DNA of 64,000 nucleotides from Phenylobacterium zucineum HLK1 (GCF_000017265.1 NC_011144.1:496001-560000), one strand, 5' to 3'; counted from the stretch's first letter, positions 7,737 through 16,269 are shown. Made by a program: numbers and translations. The notes: generated by a model not told the origin, from the letters alone.

Positions 7737-9683
7737 ATGGCCGTCCCGGCCCAAGTTGACGAAGTCCACAGGGTTGTCTCCACGGCGTTCGACGCGGCCT
7801 TCCACCGGGCGGTCTATCCCGATCTGGCCGATCCCTCCCAGGACCCGCTGAAGCACTACGTGCTCACCGGCTGGCGCGAGGGGCGCGACCCGGCGCCCTG
7901 GTTCTCCACCGAGGCCTATCTGGAGGCCCATCCCGACGTGGCCCGGTCGGGCGCCGAGCCCTTCTTCCATTTCCTCACGCGGGGCCGAGCGGAAGGGCGC
8001 GAGGTCCGCGCCTCCGCTCACGCCGAGGCGTGGCTGACGGGGACGCTCGGGGCCCCGGCGCCGTGGAGCCTGGAGGCGCTGCTCGCCACGGCGCCGAAGG
8101 CGCGTCCGCGGCCGGTGTTCAACGCCACCGCCGACCGCGCCGTCGTCGAGCCGGAGTTCGACGCCGAGTGGTACCTGGCCCACAACCCCGACATCGCCGC
8201 GGCGGGGACCGACCCGCTGCACCACTTCCTGATCACCGGCTGGCGCGAGGGGCGCGATCCCAGCCCCCGCTTCTCGGTGCGCGACTACCTCGAGCTCTAT
8301 CCGGACGTCGCCCAGGCCGAGGTGAACCCCTTCGCCCACTACCTGACCGCCGGCCGCGCCGAGGGCCGGATCGGCCGTCACGAGCTCGGGTTCCGCTACG
8401 ACGTCATCGCCCGCCAGACCCCGGTGGAAGCCCGGCTGGAGGCGGCGATCCGGGCGTCCGCCGCGGCGCGGACCGGGGCCGCCGAGGCCCTCGCGCGGGC
8501 GATCGCCGACACCGGCGCCCGGCTCGCCGACCTGCACGTGACCTTCAGCCACGACGACCCGACCGCGAGCATCGGCGGCATGCAGCTCTGCCTGCGGCGC
8601 GAGGGCGCCCGCTTCGCCGCGCTCGGCGTGGACCACCTGCACCTGCATCCGGCCAAGCCCTGGCCGATGGTGCGGGCGGCAGGCGAGCCGGGGCCGCTCG
8701 GCGTGCTGCTGAACGGCCGGCGGCTGGGCGTCTATTCCGCCGCCGCGGTGGCGGAGGCCCTGGGCCGGGCGGGCGGGCGCGGCAGGGGGCGGCGCAGCTT
8801 CGCGATCCACAGCCTGCTGGGCCACGATCCCGACGAGACGGCGGCCCTGCTCCGCGGCCTCGGCATGACCCGGGGCTTCTTCTGGCTGCATGACTTCGCG
8901 AGCCTGTGCGCGGGCTATCACCTGCTGCGCAACGACGTGGAGGACTGCGCGGCCCCGCCGCCGGACAGCGCCGCCTGCGGCATCTGCGCCTACGGTCCCT
9001 GGCGCGGCCGGCACCTGGCGGCGCACCGGCGGCTGTTCGAGGCCCTGGAGATCACCGTCGTCGCCCCCTCCGAGACGACGCTGGCGTTCTGGCGCGCCGG
9101 CTGGGACCACCCGGTGGCGGGCGAGGTCGTCCTGCCGCACGCGCGCCTCGTGGACCGCGGCCCCGCCCCGCCGGCGCGCAAGTCGGGGCCGTTCCGCGTG
9201 GCCTACCTGGGCATGCCGACCCCGCTGAAGGGCTGGCCGATCTTCCGCGAACTGGCGCAGCGGTTCGAGGGCGACCGCCGCTACGCCTTCACCCACCTGG
9301 GCGGCCAGGCCGATCCCGCCGCTCCGGCGACCTTCCGGCGGGCCGTGGCCAGCGAGGACGATCCGCACGCCATGCACGCGGCGCTGGAGGCCGTGCAGCC
9401 CGACGCCGCCCTCGTCTGGCCGCTTTGCCGCGAGACGTTCTCGTTCACCGCCTACGAGGCGGCGGCCGCCGGCGCTGCGGTGATCACCGGGCCCGACAGC
9501 GGCAATGTCGCCGCCTTCGTGGCCGAGACCGGCCTCGGCCGGGTCCTGCAGAGCGAGGCGGCGCTGATGGAGGCGTTCGAGTCGGGTTCGATCCGCACGC
9601 TCGCCCGCCGCCGGCGCGAGGCGCGGCTGTACGATCTCAGCTTCAGCGGCATGACCGCCGACCTTGTGGAGGCCATGGCGTGA
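7737..9683 (+). CDS. Glycosyltransferase with four N-terminal FD..WYL repeats
   Basis: The 648-residue protein has two pairs of 38-residue repeats at residues 18-93 and 141-216, each with a core like FDxxWYLxxxPDxA, PLxHxLxxGW and EGR. A region from about residue 266 (LHVTFSHDD) to the end looks like a GT-B glycosyltransferase, with the donor-binding end at WPLCRETFSFTAYEA and ITGPDSGNVAAF. A cysteine cluster (Cys391, 404, 414, 417 in SLCAGYHLLRNDVEDC and AACGIC) sits mid-domain and could bind metal. The start at 7737 is preceded by AGGAA. The next gene is a shorter paralogue starting in a GTGA overlap. Confidence 0.82.
   Translation: MAVPAQVDEVHRVVSTAFDAAFHRAVYPDLADPSQDPLKHYVLTGWREGRDPAPWFSTEAYLEAHPDVARSGAEPFFHFLTRGRAEGREVRASAHAEAWLTGTLGAPAPWSLEALLATAPKARPRPVFNATADRAVVEPEFDAEWYLAHNPDIAAAGTDPLHHFLITGWREGRDPSPRFSVRDYLELYPDVAQAEVNPFAHYLTAGRAEGRIGRHELGFRYDVIARQTPVEARLEAAIRASAAARTGAAEALARAIADTGARLADLHVTFSHDDPTASIGGMQLCLRREGARFAALGVDHLHLHPAKPWPMVRAAGEPGPLGVLLNGRRLGVYSAAAVAEALGRAGGRGRGRRSFAIHSLLGHDPDETAALLRGLGMTRGFFWLHDFASLCAGYHLLRNDVEDCAAPPPDSAACGICAYGPWRGRHLAAHRRLFEALEITVVAPSETTLAFWRAGWDHPVAGEVVLPHARLVDRGPAPPARKSGPFRVAYLGMPTPLKGWPIFRELAQRFEGDRRYAFTHLGGQADPAAPATFRRAVASEDDPHAMHAALEAVQPDAALVWPLCRETFSFTAYEAAAAGAAVITGPDSGNVAAFVAETGLGRVLQSEAALMEAFESGSIRTLARRRREARLYDLSFSGMTADLVEAMA
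7788..8384 (+). repeat. Two pairs of 38-residue FD..WYL repeats coded inside the glycosyltransferase gene
   Basis: Repeats lie at codons 18-55, 56-93, 141-178 and 179-216, with an unrelated 47-residue spacer between pairs. Within each pair the first unit starts FDA and ends GWREGRDPxP, and the second starts FS and ends GRAEGR, so the pair itself was duplicated. Confidence 0.8.
8874..9017 (+). repeat. Near-identical 144-base segment shared with 10472-10615
   Basis: Counted by eye, the two ungapped 144-base stretches differ at only 6 positions, three of them in one codon, while flanking coding sequence is much more diverged. The segment codes for the cysteine-cluster region. This suggests recent gene conversion or very strong constraint. 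Confidence 0.8.
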
Positions 9684-11284
9684 GGTCCCTCGTTCCCGCC
9701 GCGCTGAAGCTGCGCCTGCTGTCCGGATTCAAGCGCTTCGACCCCGACCGGGCCGTCGTGGCGGCCGAGTTCGACGCCGCCTGGTACCTGCAGGCCTATC
9801 CCGACATCGCCAAGGCCCGGGTGGACCCCCTGGCTCACTTCATGGCCTTCGGCTGGAAGGAAGGGCGCGATCCGAACCCCCGGTTCTCGGTCCGCGAGTA
9901 CCTGAACGAATATCCGGAGGTGGCGCGGACGGGCGTCAATCCGTTCGTGCATTTCCTGAAGTCGGGTGGGGAGGGCAGCCGCGCGCCGCGTCCGGACCTG
10001 GGCTTCCGCTATGACGTGATCGCGCGGCTGGTCCCCGTCGAGGACCGCCTCGCCCAGGCGGCGCGCGCCTCGGACGCGGTCCGGCCGGGGGCGGGGCTCG
10101 CCGGCGCCCTGGGCCAGATCGGCCGCCGACCGCTGCACGTCACCTTCAGCCACGACGACTACACGGCCAATGTCGGCGGGGTGCAGCTCGCCTTGCAGCG
10201 CGAGGCCGCGGGCGTGGCGGCGCAGGGCCGCGACCACCTGCACCTGCACCCGGCGACGCCCTGGCCGATGCTCCGGACGGACGAGCCCGCCGCGCTGGGC
10301 GTGGTCTGGAACGGCCAGGCGCTGGGCGCCTTCGCCGCCGAAGCGGTCGCCGAAGCCCTGCGCGCGGCGGCTCCCGCCCGCCCCGGCGAGCGCAGCTTCG
10401 CCATTCACAGCCTGCTCGGTCATTCCGTCGACGAGGTCTTAGCGATCCTGGCGGCGGCGGGGCTGTCCGAAGGCTTCTTCTGGCTGCACGACTTCGCGAG
10501 CCTGTGCGCGGGCTACCACCTGCTGCGCAACGACGTGGAGGATTGCGCGGCCCCGCCGCCGGACAGCGCCGCCTGCGGCATCTGCTTGTACGGTCCCTGG
10601 CGCGGCCGGCACCTGTCCGAGCACGAGCGGCTGTTCCGGCGCCTGAAGCTCACCGTGGTCGCTCCCTCGCAACCGACGCTCGACCTGTGGCGGGCGTCCT
10701 GGGACTTCCCGGTCGCCGGAACCCTCGTCCATCCTCACGCCCGCCTTCGCTCCCGCGGGGCCGCGCCGGCTCCGCCCGCGGGGCGGCCGTTCCGCCTCGC
10801 CTACGCCGGCCTACCGGCGGCCCACAAGGGCTGGCCGGTGTTCCGCGACCTGGCGCTGAGGCTGGCCGACGACCCGCGCTACGAGTTCCTGCATCTGGGC
10901 CTGCGCAGCACGCCCGGACTGCCGGTCCGGTTCGTCGAGGTCGCGGCGGGCCCCGAGAACCCGCGCGCCATGCAGCAGGCGCTGGAGGCCGCCGAGGCCG
11001 ACGCGGTGCTGGTCTGGCCGCTCTGCCGCGAGACGTTCTCGTTCGTCGCCTACGAGGCCGTGGCCGCCGGCTGCGCCGTCATCACCGGGCCCGACAGCGG
11101 CAACGTCGCCGCCTTCGTCCGCGACGGAGGTCATGGCGCGGTGCTGGACGAGGCCGCCCTCGCCGAGGCTTTCGAGAGTGGCGAGGTCCTGAAGCTGGGG
11201 CGGGCCACGCGGCGGCCGGCCCTCTACGACCTGGACTTCGGCGCGCTCACCGCCGACCTGCTCCCCGAGGGGACCCCCGCATGA
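9680..11284 (+). CDS. Paralogous glycosyltransferase with two N-terminal FD..WYL repeats
   Basis: This 534-residue protein is a shorter copy of its upstream neighbour. It has one pair of repeats (residues 31-107, starting FDAAWYLQAYPDIA and FSVREYLNEYPEVA) and the same GT-B-like domain from about residue 152. The cysteine cluster is conserved (Cys276, 289, 299, 302), as are WPLCRETFSFVAYEA and ITGPDSGNVAAF. It starts at a GTG overlapping the upstream stop and ends in an ATGA overlap with the next gene, so four genes from 7737 to 13577 form one tightly coupled unit. A 144-base stretch is almost identical to the paralogue. Donor and acceptor are unknown. Confidence 0.82.
   Translation: MRSLVPAALKLRLLSGFKRFDPDRAVVAAEFDAAWYLQAYPDIAKARVDPLAHFMAFGWKEGRDPNPRFSVREYLNEYPEVARTGVNPFVHFLKSGGEGSRAPRPDLGFRYDVIARLVPVEDRLAQAARASDAVRPGAGLAGALGQIGRRPLHVTFSHDDYTANVGGVQLALQREAAGVAAQGRDHLHLHPATPWPMLRTDEPAALGVVWNGQALGAFAAEAVAEALRAAAPARPGERSFAIHSLLGHSVDEVLAILAAAGLSEGFFWLHDFASLCAGYHLLRNDVEDCAAPPPDSAACGICLYGPWRGRHLSEHERLFRRLKLTVVAPSQPTLDLWRASWDFPVAGTLVHPHARLRSRGAAPAPPAGRPFRLAYAGLPAAHKGWPVFRDLALRLADDPRYEFLHLGLRSTPGLPVRFVEVAAGPENPRAMQQALEAAEADAVLVWPLCRETFSFVAYEAVAAGCAVITGPDSGNVAAFVRDGGHGAVLDEAALAEAFESGEVLKLGRATRRPALYDLDFGALTADLLPEGTPA
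9770..10000 (+). repeat. One pair of FD..WYL repeats coded inside the second glycosyltransferase
   Basis: Codons 31-68 and 69-107 encode one A-type unit (GWKEGRDPNPR end) and one B-type unit (FSVREYLNEYPEVA start). They correspond to a single pair in the upstream paralogue. Confidence 0.8.
10472..10615 (+). repeat. Near-identical 144-base segment shared with 8874-9017
   Basis: This is the second copy, inside the downstream glycosyltransferase gene. Even synonymous positions are nearly all kept, which protein selection alone does not explain. Confidence 0.8.
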
Positions 11285-12306
11285 AAGTGCTCGTCTATTC
11301 CAGCTTCACGTTCTCGTACCTGAACCGGGCGCGGGTGCTCTACCAGACCCTGCGGCGGTTCCATCCCGACTGGGAGCTGGTGGCCCTGATCACCGACCGG
11401 CCGCCCGAGGGTTTCGCCTTCGATCCCGCCGCCGAGCCGTTCGACCGGGTGGTCTGGGCCGAGGATCTGGGCATCCCCGATTTCCAGGGCTGGCTCTTCA
11501 AGCACGACGTGGTCGAGGTCTGCACGGCGGTGAAGGGTCCCTTCATCCACCAGGCCTGCAGCTCGGGCGCCGACGCGGTCATCTACCTCGATCCCGACAC
11601 CGCCCTGCTGGGCTCGCTGGACCCGCTGGTGGAGTGGCTCCAGGACCACGACATCCTGCTGACGCCGCACCTGATCGATCCGAACGACGACCTCACCGCG
11701 ATCCTCGACAACGACCTGTCGGCCTCGCGCACGGGCATCTTCAACCTGGGCTTCGTGGCGATCCGGACGACCGGCGAAGGCGCGCGCTTCGCCAAGTGGT
11801 GGAACGACCGGCTGCTGTCGTTCTGCTACGACGACATGCCCAACGGCCTGTTCGTGGACCAGCGCTGGTGCGACCACGTCCCGGCCCTGTTCGACAAGGT
11901 GAAGGTGATCCGCGATCCCGGCTACAACGTCGCCAGCTGGAACCTCAGCACGCGGACCGTGGCGGTGGAGAAGGACGGCCGGATCACCGTCAACGGCGCG
12001 CCGCTGCGCTTCTGGCACTTCACCAAGCTGGGGCCGCTGGGCGACACCATGACCAAGCGCTACGCGGGGCGGAACTTCCCCGTCTACGAGATCTGGGCGT
12101 GGTACAAGCGGCTGGTGGCCGAGGCGACCGACGCGGCGATCCCCGAGCGCTGGTGGGCCTACGGCGCCTATGACGATGGCGCGCCGATCGAGAAGGCCGA
12201 GCGGGTCCTGTACCGCCAGCGGGGCGACCTGCAGGCCGCCTATCCGAACCCCTTCGCCGCCGGACCCGGCAGCTTCCGCGAATGGCTCCAGACGGAGGGC
12301 GCATGA
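11281..12306 (+). CDS. Putative glycosyltransferase with DPD motif
   Basis: The 341-residue protein opens with MKVLVYSSFTFSYLNRARVL and has VIYLDPDTALLGSLDPL, a DxD-like site in a GT-A-type arrangement, then FNLGFVAIR and WHFTKLGPLGD. The same order (YLDPD, then a YNLGFL-like segment, then a FHFSGFD-like segment) occurs in the partial gene at the left edge, so the two are related. It overlaps the upstream stop by ATGA and its own stop overlaps the next start by ATGA. It probably adds a sugar in the same pathway as the two repeat-bearing transferases. Confidence 0.78.
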   Translation: MKVLVYSSFTFSYLNRARVLYQTLRRFHPDWELVALITDRPPEGFAFDPAAEPFDRVVWAEDLGIPDFQGWLFKHDVVEVCTAVKGPFIHQACSSGADAVIYLDPDTALLGSLDPLVEWLQDHDILLTPHLIDPNDDLTAILDNDLSASRTGIFNLGFVAIRTTGEGARFAKWWNDRLLSFCYDDMPNGLFVDQRWCDHVPALFDKVKVIRDPGYNVASWNLSTRTVAVEKDGRITVNGAPLRFWHFTKLGPLGDTMTKRYAGRNFPVYEIWAWYKRLVAEATDAAIPERWWAYGAYDDGAPIEKAERVLYRQRGDLQAAYPNPFAAGPGSFREWLQTEGA

Positions 12307-13577
12307 GCCTGGCGCCCAACATGGCGCGGCGCCGGCGCCGGTCCGGCGCGGCGGCGGTCGAGGCGCAGCAGGCCGCGCCGCCGCCTGCGGATGCGGACGT
12401 CTTCCGGGTGGTCGACAAGGCGCGCGAGGTCGCCCGGCGACTGGCCGACGTGCGCCGCAGCGCCCACGAGGCCCAGGTCCGCGAGGCCCTGGCCCGCTCC
12501 GAGCTCTCGCTCGCCCTCAACGAGTCGCTCGTGGCGAGGGCAGACCTCGCCGCCCGCCTGCGGGACGCCGCCCTGGCCGCCCATGTGGAGGCCCGCCGCG
12601 GCCGCGCGGGCGGGCGCCGTCGCAATCGGCTGAGCAAGCTGCTCGACCGGGCGCTGGTCCGGCTTGGCTCGGTGGGCCAGGCGCTGGTGATCGCCCGCAG
12701 CGGGACGTGGCGGGGGACCGGCCGGGCGCTGCACGACCTGCGTCACATGGCCGCCTACGCCCGGCGCGGCGGAGATCCCGCGGTCTCGCCCCTGACGCCG
12801 CTGTTCGACCAGGCCTGGTACCTGGCGGCGCATCCGGACGTCGGCGGCGGCCGCGCGGCGCCGCTCGTCCACTACCTGACCTCCGGCAGCGCCGAGGGCC
12901 GGTCGCCGCATCCGCTGTTCGACGAGGCGTGGTACCGGCGCGAGAACGCCCACGAGCTGGCGGCGACGGGCATGACTGCGCTGGAGCACTACGTCCGGCG
13001 CGGCGCGGCCCTGGGCCGCAGCCCGCATCCGGCCTTCGACGTGGCCCACTACCTGGCGCAGGGGCCGGCGCTGGCGCCCGACGAGGGCCCGGCCGAGCAC
13101 TATCTGCGGGAGGGCTGCGCCCAGGGGCTCTCGCCGCATCCGCTGTTCGATCCGGCCTGGTACATGCATCGCGCGGGCAGTTCGGCGCAGGGCGTCCCGC
13201 CCCTGGTCCACTACCTGACCGAGGGCTGGCGGAGCGGAGTTCCGCCTCACCCCCTGTTCGATCCGAAGTGGTACCTCGCTCAGAACCCGGACGTGGCGGA
13301 GGCCGGCCTGGAGCCGCTCGCCCACTTCCTGTCCGGCGGCGCGGCCGAGGGACGCAGCCACAGCCCCTGGTTCGACCCGGCGCACTACCTCGCCCAGCGC
13401 GGCGAGGCGCTGGCGCCCGGCGTCGCCCCGGTCGTCGACTATCTGCAGGGCGGCGCCTGGCAGGTCAGCGAAGCCCGCCCTGGGTTCCCGTCGGCCGCCT
13501 ATCTCGCGGCCCGGCCCGGTCTGGTGCGCGAAGGGGTCACGCCGCTGGAACACTGGGCGCGGCTGGGCGGGCGCTAG
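12303..13577 (+). CDS. Repeat protein made of about seven FD..WYL units, no catalytic domain
   Basis: This 424-residue protein has a charged helical N-terminal region (residues 1-166, many Ala/Arg/Glu) and then seven consecutive units of 37-39 residues. They cover 167-204, 205-243, 244-280, 281-317, 318-355, 356-393 and a shortened 394-424. The unit is roughly LFDxxWYLxxxPDVxxxGxxPLxHYLxxGxxEGRSPHP. The same unit flanks the glycosyltransferase domains of the genes at 7737 and 9680. No enzyme motif is visible. A scaffold or glycan/protein-binding role is a guess from its coupling to the glycosyltransferases. I chose the ATG at 12303, which overlaps the upstream stop; an ATG at 12282 is in frame. 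The end overlaps the convergent DUF6270 gene by 41 bases. Confidence 0.8.
   Translation: MSLAPNMARRRRRSGAAAVEAQQAAPPPADADVFRVVDKAREVARRLADVRRSAHEAQVREALARSELSLALNESLVARADLAARLRDAALAAHVEARRGRAGGRRRNRLSKLLDRALVRLGSVGQALVIARSGTWRGTGRALHDLRHMAAYARRGGDPAVSPLTPLFDQAWYLAAHPDVGGGRAAPLVHYLTSGSAEGRSPHPLFDEAWYRRENAHELAATGMTALEHYVRRGAALGRSPHPAFDVAHYLAQGPALAPDEGPAEHYLREGCAQGLSPHPLFDPAWYMHRAGSSAQGVPPLVHYLTEGWRSGVPPHPLFDPKWYLAQNPDVAEAGLEPLAHFLSGGAAEGRSHSPWFDPAHYLAQRGEALAPGVAPVVDYLQGGAWQVSEARPGFPSAAYLAARPGLVREGVTPLEHWARLGGR
12801..13575 (+). repeat. Seven tandem 37-39-codon units inside the repeat protein gene
   Basis: Units are diverged at DNA level but keep a protein frame of F-D-x-x-W/H-Y-L, P-L-x-H-Y-L-x-x-G and S-P-H-P. 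The constant spacing without gaps supports true tandem repeats. Confidence 0.85.
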
Positions 13578-14343
13578 CCGGCGCGGGGACCCCGAGAGGC
13601 TCCAGCTGGCGCCAGATCTCGGCGTAGTACTCGGGCACGAAATGATAGGGGCTGAGCCCCCAGTGATGGCCGGGATCGGCGAGCCGCAGGGCGCCCGCGT
13701 CGAGCCGAGCCATCGGCGGCATGACCTCGACAAAGCGCGCCTCGTAGGCGGCGAGCAGGGCGTTGTGCTCGGCGATGTCGACGGGCTGGCCGTCGAGCAG
13801 GGCGGCGCCTTCGAGCGGCCGCACGCCCTGCGGCGTGCGCTGGGCGTGCGCCCAGCGGGAGACGTGCAGGATCAGGGTCGCCTCGCGCAGCGGCGTGCCG
13901 CGCACGATGGCCGCGATCTCGGCGGCGGCCTCATGCCACAGCCGGCTGCAGGCGGCGGAAAGCCGCGGGATCGGCCGGCGCGCCCGGAAGGCCTTCTGCT
14001 CCAGGTAGCCGCTGACCTCCAGCTCCCAGGTGTGGGAGACGATCGCATCGCCGACCGAGATCAGGTCGAACCGCTCGTCGATGAGGTCGAAGATCAGGTG
14101 CGTGGGCCGGAAGGCCATCAGGCGCTCCAGGGCGGTCTTGCGCAGGTCGGCCAGGAGGGCGTTGTGCTGGTGGAGCCGCAACGGCGCCGGCGGCTCGCGC
14201 GCCGGGCGAAAACCGGCGACGGGCGGCGAGACCAGGCCGGGCAGGCTCGTTCGCGACACATAGGCGAGGGTTTCGGCGCCGCCGCCACGAATCGGCCACA
14301 GATCCCGGGTGATGCAGCTCCCTACGATCGCGACTCTCGGCAT
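13537..14343 (-). CDS. DUF6270-like protein, possible SGNH-type hydrolase or acyltransferase
   Basis: This 268-residue protein begins MPRVAIVGSCITRDLW. The GSC tripeptide after a first beta strand sits where SGNH enzymes carry their nucleophile Ser, and near the C terminus LADPGHHWG supplies a D-x-x-H-like pair. A central SYLEQKAFRARRP-like basic region is also seen. DUF6270 proteins are known from polysaccharide loci, but their function is not settled. An ester-forming or ester-cleaving role on a glycan is inference. It is convergent with, and overlaps, the repeat protein, and it is divergent from the type I secretion operon. The same frame stays open upstream across the secretion gene but is antisense there. 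Confidence 0.72.
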   Translation of the reverse strand: MPRVAIVGSCITRDLWPIRGGGAETLAYVSRTSLPGLVSPPVAGFRPAREPPAPLRLHQHNALLADLRKTALERLMAFRPTHLIFDLIDERFDLISVGDAIVSHTWELEVSGYLEQKAFRARRPIPRLSAACSRLWHEAAAEIAAIVRGTPLREATLILHVSRWAHAQRTPQGVRPLEGAALLDGQPVDIAEHNALLAAYEARFVEVMPPMARLDAGALRLADPGHHWGLSPYHFVPEYYAEIWRQLEPLGVPAPASARPAAPSVPAA

Positions 14344-14376
14344 CCAGCCCCCCGGGCGGCCTGCCGGGCCGCGCCA

Positions 14377-14405
14377 TTGACAATAAACCGGCGGCTCCGC
14401 ATCTA
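14377..14405 (+). promoter_or_regulatory. Candidate sigma-70 type promoter upstream of the type I secretion operon
   Basis: A perfect TTGACA at 14377-14382 is followed 17 bases later by CATCTA at 14400-14405, a weak -10. It lies about 130 bases before the secretion ATPase start in a 195-base divergent gap. The -35 is convincing; the -10 is not. Confidence 0.3.
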
Positions 14406-14538
14406 GCCGCCCGCTTCGGAATTCCGGCCAGGATTCCGGGCGAGGCTGGACGAACGGCAATTCCGCATCCGCGTTCACCCTTTTCGGGTCAGAATGGTTT
14501 ATCTGGCCGCAAGGCATGACGGAACAGCTCGGCGTCCC

Positions 14539-16269
14539 ATGAAATTCCTGACGTTCCTCGCGAACCAGCCGGACAACGTGCTCACGCGGTCGCTGAGCGA
14601 CTTCAAACGGGTGGCGGTCTGGGCGTTCAGCTTCAGCCTGGTCTCGAACCTGCTCTACATGGCGCTGCCGCTCTACACCTTCCAGGTGTACGGCCGGGTG
14701 CTGGTCAGCCACAGCCAGGCGACGCTCTGGATGCTGACCATCGTGACGCTGTTCGTGTTCGTGATCTCCAGCGTCATCGACGATCTGCGCGCTCGGATCC
14801 TGATCAACTACGGCGTGGCCCTGGACCAGCGGGTCTCGGGCCGGGTGTTCGCCAGCCTGTTCGACGCCGCCGTCCGCGGCGAGCCCGGCGCGCGCGCCCA
14901 GGCGCTGCGCGACCTCGACCAGTTCCGCCAGACCCTGACCGGCGTCGGCGCGGCGGCGCTGTTCGACGCGCCCTGGATCCCGGTGTTCCTGGTCGTGCTG
15001 TTCATCATCGATCCGCTCGTGGGCACGATCACGCTCGTGGGCGCGCTGATCCTGCTCGGCCTCGCCATCGCCCAGACCCGGGCCATGCAGCGGCCGCTCC
15101 AGGAGGCTCAGGATTCGGCCTTCAAGAGCTACGGCTTCACCGAGGCGGCCCTGCGCAACGGCGAGGTCGTCCGCGCCATGGGCATGCTGCCGACGCTGGG
15201 CGCGGCCTGGGCGCGGCACCGCGCGGTGACCATCGAGGCCGGCGCCACGTCGGCCGAGTACTCGAACTTCTACACCGACATCATCAAGTCCGTGCGCCTG
15301 GGCATCCAGGTGCTGATCATCGCCGTGGGCGCCTATCTGATCATCGAAGGCAAGATCCACATGGGCATGCTGTTCGCCAACATGATCCTGGCGAGCCGCG
15401 CCCTGCAGCCGATCGAGAAGATCGTCGCGACGTGGGAGCCCCTCAACAACATGGTCCGGGCGCACGAGCGCCTGCAGAACCTGCTCTCCAAGGCCGAGCC
15501 GCCGCCGCCCGCCACCAGCCTGCCGCGCCCGGCGGGCAAGCTCTCGGTGGAGGGGGTCAACTTCGCCCCGCCCGGCGCCCCCAAGCTGGTGCTGGCCGGC
15601 GTGAGCTTCTCGGTGGAGCCGGGCGAGGTGCTCGGCGTCATCGGCCCCTCGGGGGCCGGCAAGTCGACGCTGGCCCGCCTGCTGGTCGGCATCTGGCGCC
15701 CGCTGCAGGGCGTGGTGCGCCTCGACGGCGCCGACGTCTTCGCCTGGGACCGGGCGGACTTCGGCCGCTACGTCGGCTACCTGCCGCAGGACACCGAACT
15801 GTTCGCCGGCACCATCCGCGACAACATCGCCAGGTTCCGCGCCGACATCACCGATGAGGAAGTGGTGCAGGCCGCGCGCCTGGCCGGGGTGCACGAGCTG
15901 ATCCTGCGCATGGCCAAGGGCTACGACACCGAGATCGGCGAGGGCGGCGCGGTGCTGTCCGTCGGCCAGCGGCAGCGCGTGGGCCTCGCCCGCGCCATGC
16001 TGGGCGCCCCGGCCTTCGTCGTGCTCGACGAGCCGAACGCGAATCTCGACGCCGAGGGCGAGGACGCGCTGGTGCGGGCGATCGACACCATGAAGGCGGC
16101 CGGCTCGACGGTGGTCATCATCTCGCACCGGCCGGCCGTGTTCCGCTCGGCCGACAAGATCGTGATGCTGCGCGAGGGCCGGGTCGAGATGTTCGGCCCG
16201 CGCGACCAGGTGATGGCGCGGCTCGTGAAGCCGGCGGCCGACGTCCGCGCCGTGGAGGGCGGTCGATGA
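14539..16269 (+). CDS. rsaD: Type I secretion ABC transporter (RsaD/PrtD family)
   Basis: The 576-residue protein fuses six membrane helices (about residues 20-310) to an ATPase domain. Walker A is GPSGAGKST, the signature is VLSVGQRQRVGLARA, and Walker B is FVVLDEPNANLD. ATPases of the PrtD group, including RsaD of Caulobacter, have this length and lack an N-terminal peptidase domain. It should export an RTX protein with a C-terminal signal directly across both membranes, together with the adaptor gene that overlaps it by ATGA and an outer-membrane TolC-type partner not seen in this window. The start at 14539 (MKFLTFLANQPDN) was preferred to an in-frame ATG 15 codons earlier. Confidence 0.92.
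   Translation: MKFLTFLANQPDNVLTRSLSDFKRVAVWAFSFSLVSNLLYMALPLYTFQVYGRVLVSHSQATLWMLTIVTLFVFVISSVIDDLRARILINYGVALDQRVSGRVFASLFDAAVRGEPGARAQALRDLDQFRQTLTGVGAAALFDAPWIPVFLVVLFIIDPLVGTITLVGALILLGLAIAQTRAMQRPLQEAQDSAFKSYGFTEAALRNGEVVRAMGMLPTLGAAWARHRAVTIEAGATSAEYSNFYTDIIKSVRLGIQVLIIAVGAYLIIEGKIHMGMLFANMILASRALQPIEKIVATWEPLNNMVRAHERLQNLLSKAEPPPPATSLPRPAGKLSVEGVNFAPPGAPKLVLAGVSFSVEPGEVLGVIGPSGAGKSTLARLLVGIWRPLQGVVRLDGADVFAWDRADFGRYVGYLPQDTELFAGTIRDNIARFRADITDEEVVQAARLAGVHELILRMAKGYDTEIGEGGAVLSVGQRQRVGLARAMLGAPAFVVLDEPNANLDAEGEDALVRAIDTMKAAGSTVVIISHRPAVFRSADKIVMLREGRVEMFGPRDQVMARLVKPAADVRAVEGGR

Noticed and set aside
14344-16128. Upstream extension of the DUF6270 frame
   Set aside because: It is antisense to the type I secretion ATPase; the real ATG is at 14343.
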